NCBI GenBank assembly: GCA_016213935.1
Contig: JACQZG010000001.1
Coordinates: 1-64,000 of the forward strand
Direction: 5' to 3'
DNA: 64,000 bases
Source of the DNA: Nitrospirota bacterium
GTDB taxonomy: Bacteria > Nitrospirota > Thermodesulfovibrionia > UBA6902
Positions 53,400 to 61,235 of this stretch are shown here, in pieces. Every line of letters begins with the position of its first letter. Position 1 is the stretch's first letter. A program made the position numbers and the translations under genes. Under the pieces are notes generated by a model. The model worked only from the letters and a program-made list of their open reading frames with translations, was not told where the DNA came from and ran no database searches.

Positions 53400-54115
53400 C
53401 CTATTTGGTTATAATTTTTTCGGATGCTATACTTCAATCTTTCTTTTAATTCATTATTTCTTATATCTTTTGAAATCAAAAGTAATTTTTTCTGAAGCAT
53501 CCATGCTGATATATAACATCGAAAGAGTTCATCGTCTAACAGCTTTGATGTCTCCTTTTTCCCCAAAATCTGATTGGCACATTGAACAAACAGCCTAATA
53601 CTTTCTCGAGAAAGTTTAATTGAACTGTCATTCATTTTTGAATCAAGCCATCTATCAAATCTTTCTTCACGATTAATGCCGGGGGAGTCAAAGAGATAAA
53701 CCCACTCACTCCATTTCATTCGCTGTGCTTTTTCTTTAGAAAATCCAGCTAATCTAAAACAGTATTCCAAATGAAGGCGGTTATGTCCCCTGTCATCAGC
53801 AAGAAGGGATTTAGGAGTATGCATCCGTGCGTTAATCCAATACAAGTGCTTTTCTGAAGGTTCAATAAGTCTAGATTTTAAAAAAATCTTTCTAAGAACA
53901 CTACCTAATTCCCAATATGCTTCAACCTTGTCTTTGCTACCGTGTTTATGTTCTTTATTTTCAGAAGAAAGAAGTATCTCTAATTTAGCCATTTCATCAG
54001 CTATTAAATTATCTAGCTTATCTGCTTTTCCTCGCTCGTCCGAGGAACTCCCAACTCCAGTTGTAGCTGCATAACTTTTATTTCCTTTTTCATCAATTTT
54101 AATGACTACCGCCAT
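53330..54115 (-). CDS. Unknown protein, helical, in the methyltransferase island
   Basis: A 261-residue protein I do not recognise. It has an N-terminal Lys/Asp-rich stretch, a helical middle with DDRGHNRLHLEYCFRLAGFS, MKWSEWVYLFDSPGI and FDRWLDSKM, and a C-terminal helical part. No metal-binding or ATPase motif is evident. The upstream gene on the same strand ends at its first base (stop and ATG share base 54115), so the two are coupled. It is antiparallel to, and overlaps by 70 bases, the mismatch glycosylase. It could be a restriction or effector component of the methyltransferase system, an idea that rests only on position. Confidence 0.55.
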   Translation of the reverse strand: MAVVIKIDEKGNKSYAATTGVGSSSDERGKADKLDNLIADEMAKLEILLSSENKEHKHGSKDKVEAYWELGSVLRKIFLKSRLIEPSEKHLYWINARMHTPKSLLADDRGHNRLHLEYCFRLAGFSKEKAQRMKWSEWVYLFDSPGINREERFDRWLDSKMNDSSIKLSRESIRLFVQCANQILGKKETSKLLDDELFRCYISAWMLQKKLLLISKDIRNNELKERLKYSIRKNYNQIGQVIDNFLLPEAFVDEIIREVAK

Positions 54116-55128
54116 TATTGCCCCGCTATTTCATTTAAAGCTCTGCCTATAATTTCTTCAAAAGCAAGAAATGATTCATGCGGTGGAATGCTGTCACCTT
54201 TTAACAGGTTTTCAAAATCCTCGGCTGAACCTTTAAAAACCCCTTCTCCAACTGCTATAGCATAAGCTTGTTTAAGCATTTCCTCTTTTATGTAATATTG
54301 TTTAACTTCGTTGCTGTATTCCTCCATAAATTTATACGCAGAATGACCGACATTTAAAACAAAGGTGAATCCAGCCGCCCTATCACCTTCATATTTTGAG
54401 CGTTTCCCCTCGTCTGGAGCGTCCCACTGCTCGGCATTTTTAAATATTGATTGTCCGGGAGGATCAATTCCTAAATAAAAAGCAATGCTCTTTTTATCAA
54501 TCCTATCACTTTTGTTTAATTCTAATAGAGGAATGTTCTCAGAAGAATGAATGCTGAAATATATTTCGCATCTTCTTTCATCAGCATTTGCAGGTCCTTC
54601 AGCAATATCTTTAAAATCTTCATTTGAAATTAAAATTTGCTCAATAGCAAATTCTTTATCAGAAATTGCTGAGAGGCAAAAGCCTTCTCCGTTGATGATC
54701 GCCTTAAGTTGTCTAAAGTCGCTGGTTTTCTGATTGGCTTTCCGCACAATTAAATCGGCATTAAGATTTATATTAACCGGAGAAGTATTAGAGATTTTAA
54801 AACGAATATTCTTAATTGCTTCAGTTAATTCAACTCTGTTTGAATTATGACGAGGGAATATAGGCTGATACATGGTAACAGTAATTGGGTTTTCTGGAAT
54901 TTCAGGTTCTTCTCTGCCGATCCAAAGCATCCTTGAGACTTGGCAAACAGTAGTGCCTGAATTTCTGTCATTTAATTTAGCTTTGATGAGAACGCCTTCG
55001 CCATAATTAAAATCTTCTTTCTGAATTTGAAACGGCTGAACTGATACTTCTCTTATATCCTGAGGCGTTAAATCAATTTTTTCCGTTATTAATTTAATAA
55101 AGGATAAAATCTCAGATAAAAAGACCAT
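54115..55128 (-). CDS. Unknown protein, beta-rich, in the methyltransferase island
   Basis: A 337-residue protein with no family I recognise. The first 250 residues look beta-rich with several charged strands; the C-terminal 90 residues, beginning GFTFVLNVGHSAYKFMEEYS, are helical. This end faintly resembles the region after the ATPase in some GHKL ATPase proteins of restriction systems, but no ATP-binding motif is present and the resemblance is weak. It is coupled to the following 261-residue gene. Its ATG is separated from the GTG of the divergent TPR gene by a single base. Confidence 0.55.
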   Translation of the reverse strand: MVFLSEILSFIKLITEKIDLTPQDIREVSVQPFQIQKEDFNYGEGVLIKAKLNDRNSGTTVCQVSRMLWIGREEPEIPENPITVTMYQPIFPRHNSNRVELTEAIKNIRFKISNTSPVNINLNADLIVRKANQKTSDFRQLKAIINGEGFCLSAISDKEFAIEQILISNEDFKDIAEGPANADERRCEIYFSIHSSENIPLLELNKSDRIDKKSIAFYLGIDPPGQSIFKNAEQWDAPDEGKRSKYEGDRAAGFTFVLNVGHSAYKFMEEYSNEVKQYYIKEEMLKQAYAIAVGEGVFKGSAEDFENLLKGDSIPPHESFLAFEEIIGRALNEIAGQ

Positions 55129-55129
55129 C

Positions 55130-56221
55130 GTGTTAAAAGATGCAGATATTGTTGACTATAAAAAAACTGCAGAGTATTGGTTTTATCTTGGTGTTACCTA
55201 TTTTGATCAAGGTGGTCATCAGGAGGCAATTGATGCCTTTCAGCAAGCCATTAGAATCAATCCTGATGACGCACTTACACATTATAATCTTGGTGTTTCC
55301 TATGGGAGATTAGGCAGAAGACAAGAAGCAGTTGATGCCTTCAAACAAGCCATCAGAATCAATCCTGATGACGCACTTACACATTACAGTCTTGGTGTTG
55401 CCTATGGAGAATTAGGCAGATATCAGGAGGCAGTTGATGCCTTCAAACAAGCCATCAGAATCAATCCTGATGACGCACTTACACATTACGGTCTTGGTTT
55501 TGCCTATTCGGACTTAGGTAAAAATCAGGAGGCGGTTGATGCCTTCAAACAAGCTATCAAAATCAATCCTAATGATGCAGATGCACATTATAATCTTGGT
55601 GTTTCCTATGGGAGATTAGGCAGATATCAAGAAGCAGTTGATGCCTTCAAACAAGCCATCAGAATCAATCCTAATGATGCAGATGCACATTACAATCTTG
55701 GTGTTACATATAGAGAATTAGGCAAATATCAGGAAGCTGTTGATGCCTTCAAACAAGCCATCAGAATCAACCCTGATTATTCAAATGCACATTACAGTCT
55801 TGGTGTTTCCTATGGAAAATTAGGCAGATATCAAGAAGCAGTTGATGCCTTCAAACAAGCCATCAGAATCAATCCCGATAATGCAGATGCACATTACGGT
55901 CTTGGTTTTGCCTATTCGGACTTAGGTAAAAATCAGGAGGCGGTTGATGCCTTCAAACAAGCCATCAGAATCAACCCTAATCTTGCAGATGCACATTACG
56001 GTCTTGGTAATGCCTATCTGAGCTTAAGTAGGTATCAGGAAGCGGTTGATGCCTACAAACAATCTATCAGAATAAAGCCTGATGATGTAAGTGCGCATGC
56101 CTTGCTTGGTGTTACCTATTTAATATTAGGGGATAAAGGTTCTGCTCTGGAAGAATATAAAATTCTCAAAGACCTTGATAAAGAAAAAGCAAATGAATTG
56201 TTTAATTTAATTTATAAATAA
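55130..56221 (+). CDS. Tetratricopeptide repeat protein with near-identical repeats
   Basis: A 363-residue protein made almost entirely of about ten 34-residue TPR units. Most share AxxHYxLGxxYxxLGxxQEAVDAFKQAI-RINP, with DNA so similar (102-bp units) that recent tandem expansion is likely. The frame opens at GTG 55130, one base from the start codon of the divergent gene, and no Shine-Dalgarno is visible, so the true start may differ or the gene may have lost its 5' part. TPRs mediate protein binding; the partner is unknown. Composition is AT-rich like the rest of the island. Confidence 0.8.
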   Translation: MLKDADIVDYKKTAEYWFYLGVTYFDQGGHQEAIDAFQQAIRINPDDALTHYNLGVSYGRLGRRQEAVDAFKQAIRINPDDALTHYSLGVAYGELGRYQEAVDAFKQAIRINPDDALTHYGLGFAYSDLGKNQEAVDAFKQAIKINPNDADAHYNLGVSYGRLGRYQEAVDAFKQAIRINPNDADAHYNLGVTYRELGKYQEAVDAFKQAIRINPDYSNAHYSLGVSYGKLGRYQEAVDAFKQAIRINPDNADAHYGLGFAYSDLGKNQEAVDAFKQAIRINPNLADAHYGLGNAYLSLSRYQEAVDAYKQSIRIKPDDVSAHALLGVTYLILGDKGSALEEYKILKDLDKEKANELFNLIYK

Positions 56222-56240
56222 TCTGAATGAAACATAAAAT

Positions 56241-56272
56241 CTGGATTCCCGATAAAAACATTCAGGAATGAC
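56241..56272. repeat. Dispersed CTGGATTCCCG...AGGAATGACG repeat
   Basis: CTGGATTCCCGATAAAAACA followed by TTCAGGAATGAC. The arms (GATTCC and GGAATGAC-type) are a decayed version of the dispersed hairpin repeat seen at 29788. It lies 19 bases after the TPR gene. Confidence 0.55.
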
Positions 56273-56287
56273 GAAGAACGGTGGTTA

Positions 56288-56449
56288 CTATATCTGCTTT
56301 ATCCCAAGGGCCTCTTTAAGAGTGATACGAAGGCTTTCCTTCAGCTCTTCACGAGTGCGTTCCTGACAGTTCACCCCTGTAATTTCCTCTATCCATCCAA
56401 TCCACCAATCACCTTCCTGTTTTACTACAGCTGTATATTCATTGTTCAT
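56288..56449 (-). CDS. HicB-like antitoxin family protein (53 residues)
   Basis: A short gene after a GGAGGT ribosome binding site. The 53-residue product begins MNNEYTAVVKQEGDWWIGWI and continues with EEITGVNCQERTREELKESL, matching small HicB-like proteins (Y-x-A-x-x-x-x-D-x-W-W-I-G-x-x-E-E, then Q-x-R-T-x-E-E-L). Such proteins can be orphan antitoxins. No HicA-like partner lies on either side. The remaining bases to recN (56450-56566) hold nothing that I can support. Confidence 0.75.
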   Translation of the reverse strand: MNNEYTAVVKQEGDWWIGWIEEITGVNCQERTREELKESLRITLKEALGIKQI

Positions 56450-56566
56450 AATTTACCTCCCTTTAGATAATGTGATTATACCTTAAAATATAATAAGTCA
56501 GATAGTCTATCTGTTTCTGCTTAACTCTTCAATTCCCTAATTTAATCCCCTGTTGTAAAATACACA

Positions 56567-58255
56567 ATGCTTCGTGAGCTCCGGATAAAAAACCTCGCTA
56601 TCATCGAAGACGCGGCCGCGGAATTCGGCAAAGGGCTCAATGTCATAACCGGCGAAACGGGCGCGGGGAAATCCATAATAATATCCGCCCTCTCGCTTGC
56701 CCTCGGAGAGAGAGCAACGAGCACCATCATCCGCAGCGGAGAGAAAGAGGGAACGGTGCAGGCCTTCTTTGATATCCCTCCCCCGCCGTTTAACAGGGCG
56801 GTAAAAAAATTCCTGCAGGACACCGGCATCGAGGCTGATGAAGGCATCATATTCAGAAGAATCATCCCGGCGGACGGAAAGAGCAAGGCATATATTAACG
56901 ACTCTATCGTGAGCCTCCAGACGCTCTCTGACGCGAGCAGGGCGATTATCGACATTCATGGCCAGTATGAGCATCAGTCGCTCCTTTCAAGCGAAAGCCA
57001 GCTCGAACTTTTAGATATCTTCAGCGGGCTCGAAAAGGCGAAGGAAGAAGCAGGCGGGCTTTACCTTAAGCTGAGCGGTTTAAGAGAAGAGATGGCGGGG
57101 CTCAGCCGAAGGAATGAAGAGAGGGCGAGCCGCATCGAGCTTCTTGAATTTCAGGCAAATGAGATAGGGGCGGCAGGGCTTAAGGCAGGCGAAGAGGAGG
57201 AACTTGAGAAGGAGACGGCTATACTCGGAAGCGCGGTACGCCTCGCGGAGCTTGCGAATCGGGCTTATGAATCTCTTTACTCCTCTGAGTCAGCATGCAT
57301 CTCAAATCTTTCGGGCGTAATCAATGACATAAAAGAGATATCCTCGATAGACAGCCGCGCCGGCGATACACTTACATCTTTAAGCGAGGCGGTCCCCCTT
57401 CTTGAAGAGGCCTCATATTTTTTAAGGGATTATAAAGACAGTCTTGATTTTGACCCTGCAAGGCTTGAAGAGGTTCAGGAGAGGATTGAACTCATTAAGA
57501 GGCTCAGGAAGAAGTACGGCGGCTCCCTCGAAGCGGTGATTGAATGCAGGGAGAGGGCAATGAAAGAGCTTGAGGAGCTTCGCCATAGCGGAGAGAGGCT
57601 TGATGAACTTGAGAAAGAGATTGAGGATACAAAAAAGGTTTTCACTGAAAAGGCAAAGGCGCTCTCTGAAAAGAGGAGGGCTGCGGCAAAAAGGCTTGAG
57701 CCGAAGATCATAGATGAGCTTTCAAAGCTCTCAATGCCTGACACTCAATTCTCAATAAGCATCACACAGCAGCAGGGCGAGGATACTTCAGGCGGTTTTA
57801 AGGCTTCAATAAATGGAATAGACAGCGTAGAATTCCTCATCTCCCCGAATATCGGCGAGTCCCTCAAGCCGCTTTCAAAGATAGCATCAGGCGGGGAGCT
57901 TTCAAGGGTGATGCTTGCCCTCAAAGGGATAATGTCAGGAGGCAGCATCCCTGTGCTTGTCTTTGATGAGATAGATTCCGGCATCGGAGGAAAGACCGCT
58001 GACGCGGTCGGCAGAAGGCTCAAGGAGCTCGCGTCAGCGCATCAGGTGATATGCATAACCCATCTTCCTCAGATAGCATCTTTTGCGGACAGCCACCTCA
58101 CCATAGAGAAGAAGGCTGAGAAGGGAAAGACAAGGGTCATCATTAAAAAGGTCGAGAAGGATGAGAGGGTGCATGAGATAGCGCGCATGCTTGGCGGCGC
58201 TTCGGAGGCATCGCTTAAGCATGCCAAAGAGATGCTCAAAGAAAAGAGGGGCTGA
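56567..58255 (+). CDS. recN: DNA repair protein RecN
   Basis: A 562-residue SMC-like ATPase for double-strand break repair. Walker A is ITGETGAGKSIIISALSLAL (about 28-47), a coiled-coil middle (residues 150-370) carries the glutamate-rich hinge-like stretch, the signature is SGGELSRVMLALKGI and Walker B is LVFDEIDSGIGG. The start ATG 56567 gives MLRELRIKNLAIIEDA, the normal RecN N-terminus. The next small gene follows 16 bases after the stop. Length matches E. coli RecN (553). Confidence 0.96.
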   Translation: MLRELRIKNLAIIEDAAAEFGKGLNVITGETGAGKSIIISALSLALGERATSTIIRSGEKEGTVQAFFDIPPPPFNRAVKKFLQDTGIEADEGIIFRRIIPADGKSKAYINDSIVSLQTLSDASRAIIDIHGQYEHQSLLSSESQLELLDIFSGLEKAKEEAGGLYLKLSGLREEMAGLSRRNEERASRIELLEFQANEIGAAGLKAGEEEELEKETAILGSAVRLAELANRAYESLYSSESACISNLSGVINDIKEISSIDSRAGDTLTSLSEAVPLLEEASYFLRDYKDSLDFDPARLEEVQERIELIKRLRKKYGGSLEAVIECRERAMKELEELRHSGERLDELEKEIEDTKKVFTEKAKALSEKRRAAAKRLEPKIIDELSKLSMPDTQFSISITQQQGEDTSGGFKASINGIDSVEFLISPNIGESLKPLSKIASGGELSRVMLALKGIMSGGSIPVLVFDEIDSGIGGKTADAVGRRLKELASAHQVICITHLPQIASFADSHLTIEKKAEKGKTRVIIKKVEKDERVHEIARMLGGASEASLKHAKEMLKEKRG

Positions 58256-58271
58256 CAGGCACGGAGGCGAT

Positions 58272-58532
58272 ATGATAGTGCGAAACGAAGATATAGAGGA
58301 ACTGATTGCAGAGATACCCGAGGGGCATAAGCACATAAGGCTCACAATGAGGCTCAAGGACGGCTCGGAATTCACCTTTCAGGAGGCAAGTGTTGCAAAC
58401 CTTGTAAGGGCGTATATCGATATCAAAACGCATCCGGTAAAGCGCAGAATCCGCATGGTGAATAAGATGCTTCCTAAGAGAAAAGAGGGCTATGCCGAGT
58501 GGCAGTTGATTGAAGAGGAACCTGAAGGCTGA
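58272..58532 (+). CDS. Small conserved hypothetical protein
   Basis: An 86-residue protein from ATG 58272, preceded by GGAGG at 58263-58267; an upstream in-frame start would overlap recN. It contains NEDIEELIAEIPEGHKHIRL, LKDGSEFTFQEASVANLVRA and a basic C-terminal YIDIKTHPVKRRIRMVNKML. The pattern is conserved in my memory of Nitrospirota-like genomes downstream of recN, but it has no name or known role. It sits between recN and the cysE-cysS gene on the same strand. Confidence 0.65.
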   Translation: MIVRNEDIEELIAEIPEGHKHIRLTMRLKDGSEFTFQEASVANLVRAYIDIKTHPVKRRIRMVNKMLPKRKEGYAEWQLIEEEPEG

Positions 58533-58572
58533 AAGCGGTTCCGGCCGCAATGCTTTATAGTATAATACCAGC

Positions 58573-60690
58573 ATGGGTTTCTGGAGCGATGTTCATAAAG
58601 ACTTCAACGCGGTCTTTGAGATGGACCCCGCGGCAAGGAACAGGCTTGAGATAATACTCGCTTATCCCGGTTTTCACGCGGTCTTTCTCCACAGGATTAA
58701 CCACATGCTCTGGAACGCGGGCATACCGATAATCCCGCGCCTGTTTTCCCAGCTCGGAAGGTTTCTTACGGGCATAGACATTCACCCGGGCGCGAAGATT
58801 GCGGGAGGCTGTTTCATTGACCACGGCATGGGGATCGTCATAGGCGAGACTTCCGAAGTGGGAGAGAATGCGCTTCTCTATCAGGGCGTCACTCTCGGAG
58901 GCACGGGAAAGGAGAAGGGGAAACGCCACCCCACCCTCGGCAATAATGTGGTTGTAGGCGCTGGCACAAAGATTTTAGGCGCCATAACAATAGGCGACAA
59001 TGTAAAGATCGGCGCGAACTCTGTTGTGCTCCACCCTGTGCCTGACAACTCGATAGTCGTGGGCGTGCCGGGCAGGGTGATAAAGAAGAAGGTCGTCAAG
59101 ATCCTTAATGAAGGGCCTGTTGAGATGCTTGACCATGTCCATCTCCCCGACCCTGTTGAAGAGCGGTTTCAGGAGATGAAGGATTATATCGCATTGCTTG
59201 AAAAGAGGATAAATAAACTGGAAGGAAAAGGCGAAATGCTCAAGGTCTATAACACGATGAGCGGGGAGAAGGAGGATTTCATCCCCTATGACCCGGACAA
59301 TGTAAGGATGTACGTCTGCGGGATAACCGCTTATGACGTCTGCCATCTCGGCCACGCGAGAAGCGCGGTCATATTCGACATGATAAAGAGGTACCTTAGA
59401 TACAGGGGATTTAAGGTAACGCATGTCAGAAACATTACCGACATTGACGACAAGATTATAAAGAGGGCAAATGAAGAGGGCGTCTCGACCGAAGCCCTTG
59501 CCGGCAAATATACCGGCGAGTATTACATAGACATGGAGCTTCTTGGCGTGAGCAGGGCAGAGATAGAGCCCAAGGCGACCGAGCATATCGCCGAGATGAT
59601 AGAGACAGTGAACACCTTGATAAAGAAGGGATACGCCTATTCCGCAGGCGGGGATGTTTATTTCGAGGTCTCTAAATTCCCCGGATACGGCAAGCTCTCA
59701 AAAAAGAATATCGATGAATTGATGGCTGGCGCGAGGGTGGAGGTGAATGAGAAGAAGAGAAGCCCGCTTGATTTCGTGTTGTGGAAATCATCCAAAGCGG
59801 GAGAGCCTTCATGGGAGAGCCCGTGGGGGCCGGGAAGGCCGGGCTGGCACATCGAGTGTACGGCCATGTCATCGAAATACCTCGGCGAGAGTTTTGACAT
59901 ACACGGGGGCGGCGCAGACCTCATCTTCCCTCACCACGAGAATGAGATAGCGCAGAGCGAGGCGTATTCGGGCAAAGAGTTCGTGAAGTACTGGATGCAC
60001 AACGGCTTCATCACGGTTGACAAGGAGAAGATGTCAAAGTCGCTCGGCAACTTCTTCACAATAAAAGATATCCTCGCAAAGTACGACCCCGAGGTTGTTC
60101 GGACATTCCTCCTCTCCGCACATTACAGGAGCCCGATCGAGTTTTCCGACGCACAGCTGAACGAAGCAGAGTCTTATATCGACAGGTATTACACGACCGT
60201 TACAAGGATGAATGATTTCATAGGGAGCGCGGGCGAAAAGGAGAAGCTCTCAGGCGCGGAAGAACTTAAAGCCCTTCTCTCTTCTTTTAACGAAAAGTTC
60301 CGGTCATCCATGGATGACGACTTCAACACCGCGTCAGCGCTCGGACATATCTTTGAGCTGATAAGGGAGATAAACAGGTTCCTCGATTCAAAGCCTTCGG
60401 GCACAGCGGCAAAGGAGCTGATGCTGTCTGCGAAAGGGCTTCTTGCCGAATCAGGCGGCGTGCTCAATATCTTTACGAGAAGTTCCGAGGAGTGGTACAG
60501 GTCTCTCATGAGGGTCAAAAAGATCAAGCTCAGCGAGGAACAGCTTCTTGCCATTATATCAGAGAGGCAGGAGGCGAGGGCAGGCAGGGACTGGGCCGCG
60601 GCTGACGAGATAAGAAACGAGCTTCTCGAACACGGCATCATACTTGAGGACAGAGAAGGCGGCACGAGGTGGAAGATCAAGGCCGGGTAG
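58573..60690 (+). CDS. cysE-cysS: Serine O-acetyltransferase fused to cysteinyl-tRNA synthetase
   Basis: One uninterrupted 705-residue frame. Residues 1-180 are serine acetyltransferase (CysE): LGRFLTGIDIHPGAKIAG, the active-site histidine in FIDHGMGIVIGET and the left-handed helix GVTLGGTGKEKGKRHPTLG. Residues 180-221 are a helical linker. Residues 222-705 are CysS: the HIGH-type motif CGITAYDVCHLGHARSA (249-265), zinc ligands C249, C429 and H454 in FPHHENE, and KMSKS (486-490). An ATG at 59236 (MLKVYNTMSG) follows GAAGGAAAAGG, so CysS could also start internally. The pair joins cysteine synthesis to cysteine charging; adjacency of cysE and cysS is common, the fusion is unusual. Confidence 0.92.
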   Translation: MGFWSDVHKDFNAVFEMDPAARNRLEIILAYPGFHAVFLHRINHMLWNAGIPIIPRLFSQLGRFLTGIDIHPGAKIAGGCFIDHGMGIVIGETSEVGENALLYQGVTLGGTGKEKGKRHPTLGNNVVVGAGTKILGAITIGDNVKIGANSVVLHPVPDNSIVVGVPGRVIKKKVVKILNEGPVEMLDHVHLPDPVEERFQEMKDYIALLEKRINKLEGKGEMLKVYNTMSGEKEDFIPYDPDNVRMYVCGITAYDVCHLGHARSAVIFDMIKRYLRYRGFKVTHVRNITDIDDKIIKRANEEGVSTEALAGKYTGEYYIDMELLGVSRAEIEPKATEHIAEMIETVNTLIKKGYAYSAGGDVYFEVSKFPGYGKLSKKNIDELMAGARVEVNEKKRSPLDFVLWKSSKAGEPSWESPWGPGRPGWHIECTAMSSKYLGESFDIHGGGADLIFPHHENEIAQSEAYSGKEFVKYWMHNGFITVDKEKMSKSLGNFFTIKDILAKYDPEVVRTFLLSAHYRSPIEFSDAQLNEAESYIDRYYTTVTRMNDFIGSAGEKEKLSGAEELKALLSSFNEKFRSSMDDDFNTASALGHIFELIREINRFLDSKPSGTAAKELMLSAKGLLAESGGVLNIFTRSSEEWYRSLMRVKKIKLSEEQLLAIISERQEARAGRDWAAADEIRNELLEHGIILEDREGGTRWKIKAG

Positions 60691-60718
60691 CCGCGGCTTG
60701 CGCTTCATTTTAATATAA

Positions 60719-61171
60719 TTATTTCTTCGATCTCCCGCCCATGAGGCTGTCCAAAGACCACTTGCCACCGCCCCCTATCATCAGGCCGAGCGCGACAGCA
60801 ATCGCGAGAAGATGGTATTCAAAACCCTCCCCTTTCTGATTGCCTGCCCAGTTCATGAAGAAGCCGTATTCAAGATGCACGATGTATATGGCTCCGGTCA
60901 TGACGCAGAAGATGCCGAAAGCCGCAAGCCTTGTGAAGAAACCGAGCAGGAGCAGAAGCGAGCCTAAAGATTCAGCCGCTATCACGAGAATCGCGAGATT
61001 GCGGTGTATCCCGAGTTTTCCCGTGAAGAGGGCTATTGTCCCGTAATAGCCCGGGCCGCCGAAGATCCCGATTAGCTTCTGAGCGCCGTGCGGGAGCATG
61101 ACAGCTCCGAGGATGACCCTCATGAAGAAGAGCGATATGTCGTTTTCAGTGCTGAAGAATCTTCTGAACAT
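60719..61171 (-). CDS. DoxX family membrane protein
   Basis: A 150-residue protein with four transmembrane helices. Family features: LFFMRVILGAVMLPHGAQKL, the GPGYYGTIALFTGKLGIH loop, AAESLGSLLLLLGFFTRLAA and a C-terminal EYHLLAIAVALGLMIGGGG. DoxX-type proteins are of uncertain function; some are linked to thiosulfate or oxidative stress metabolism. It stands alone between two plus-strand genes. Confidence 0.88.
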   Translation of the reverse strand: MFRRFFSTENDISLFFMRVILGAVMLPHGAQKLIGIFGGPGYYGTIALFTGKLGIHRNLAILVIAAESLGSLLLLLGFFTRLAAFGIFCVMTGAIYIVHLEYGFFMNWAGNQKGEGFEYHLLAIAVALGLMIGGGGKWSLDSLMGGRSKK

Positions 61172-61235
61172 TTTCCGCCTCCGTATTAATATTCACAAAT
61201 AGTGAAACTTGTAATGTATCCATTATAATTCATTT

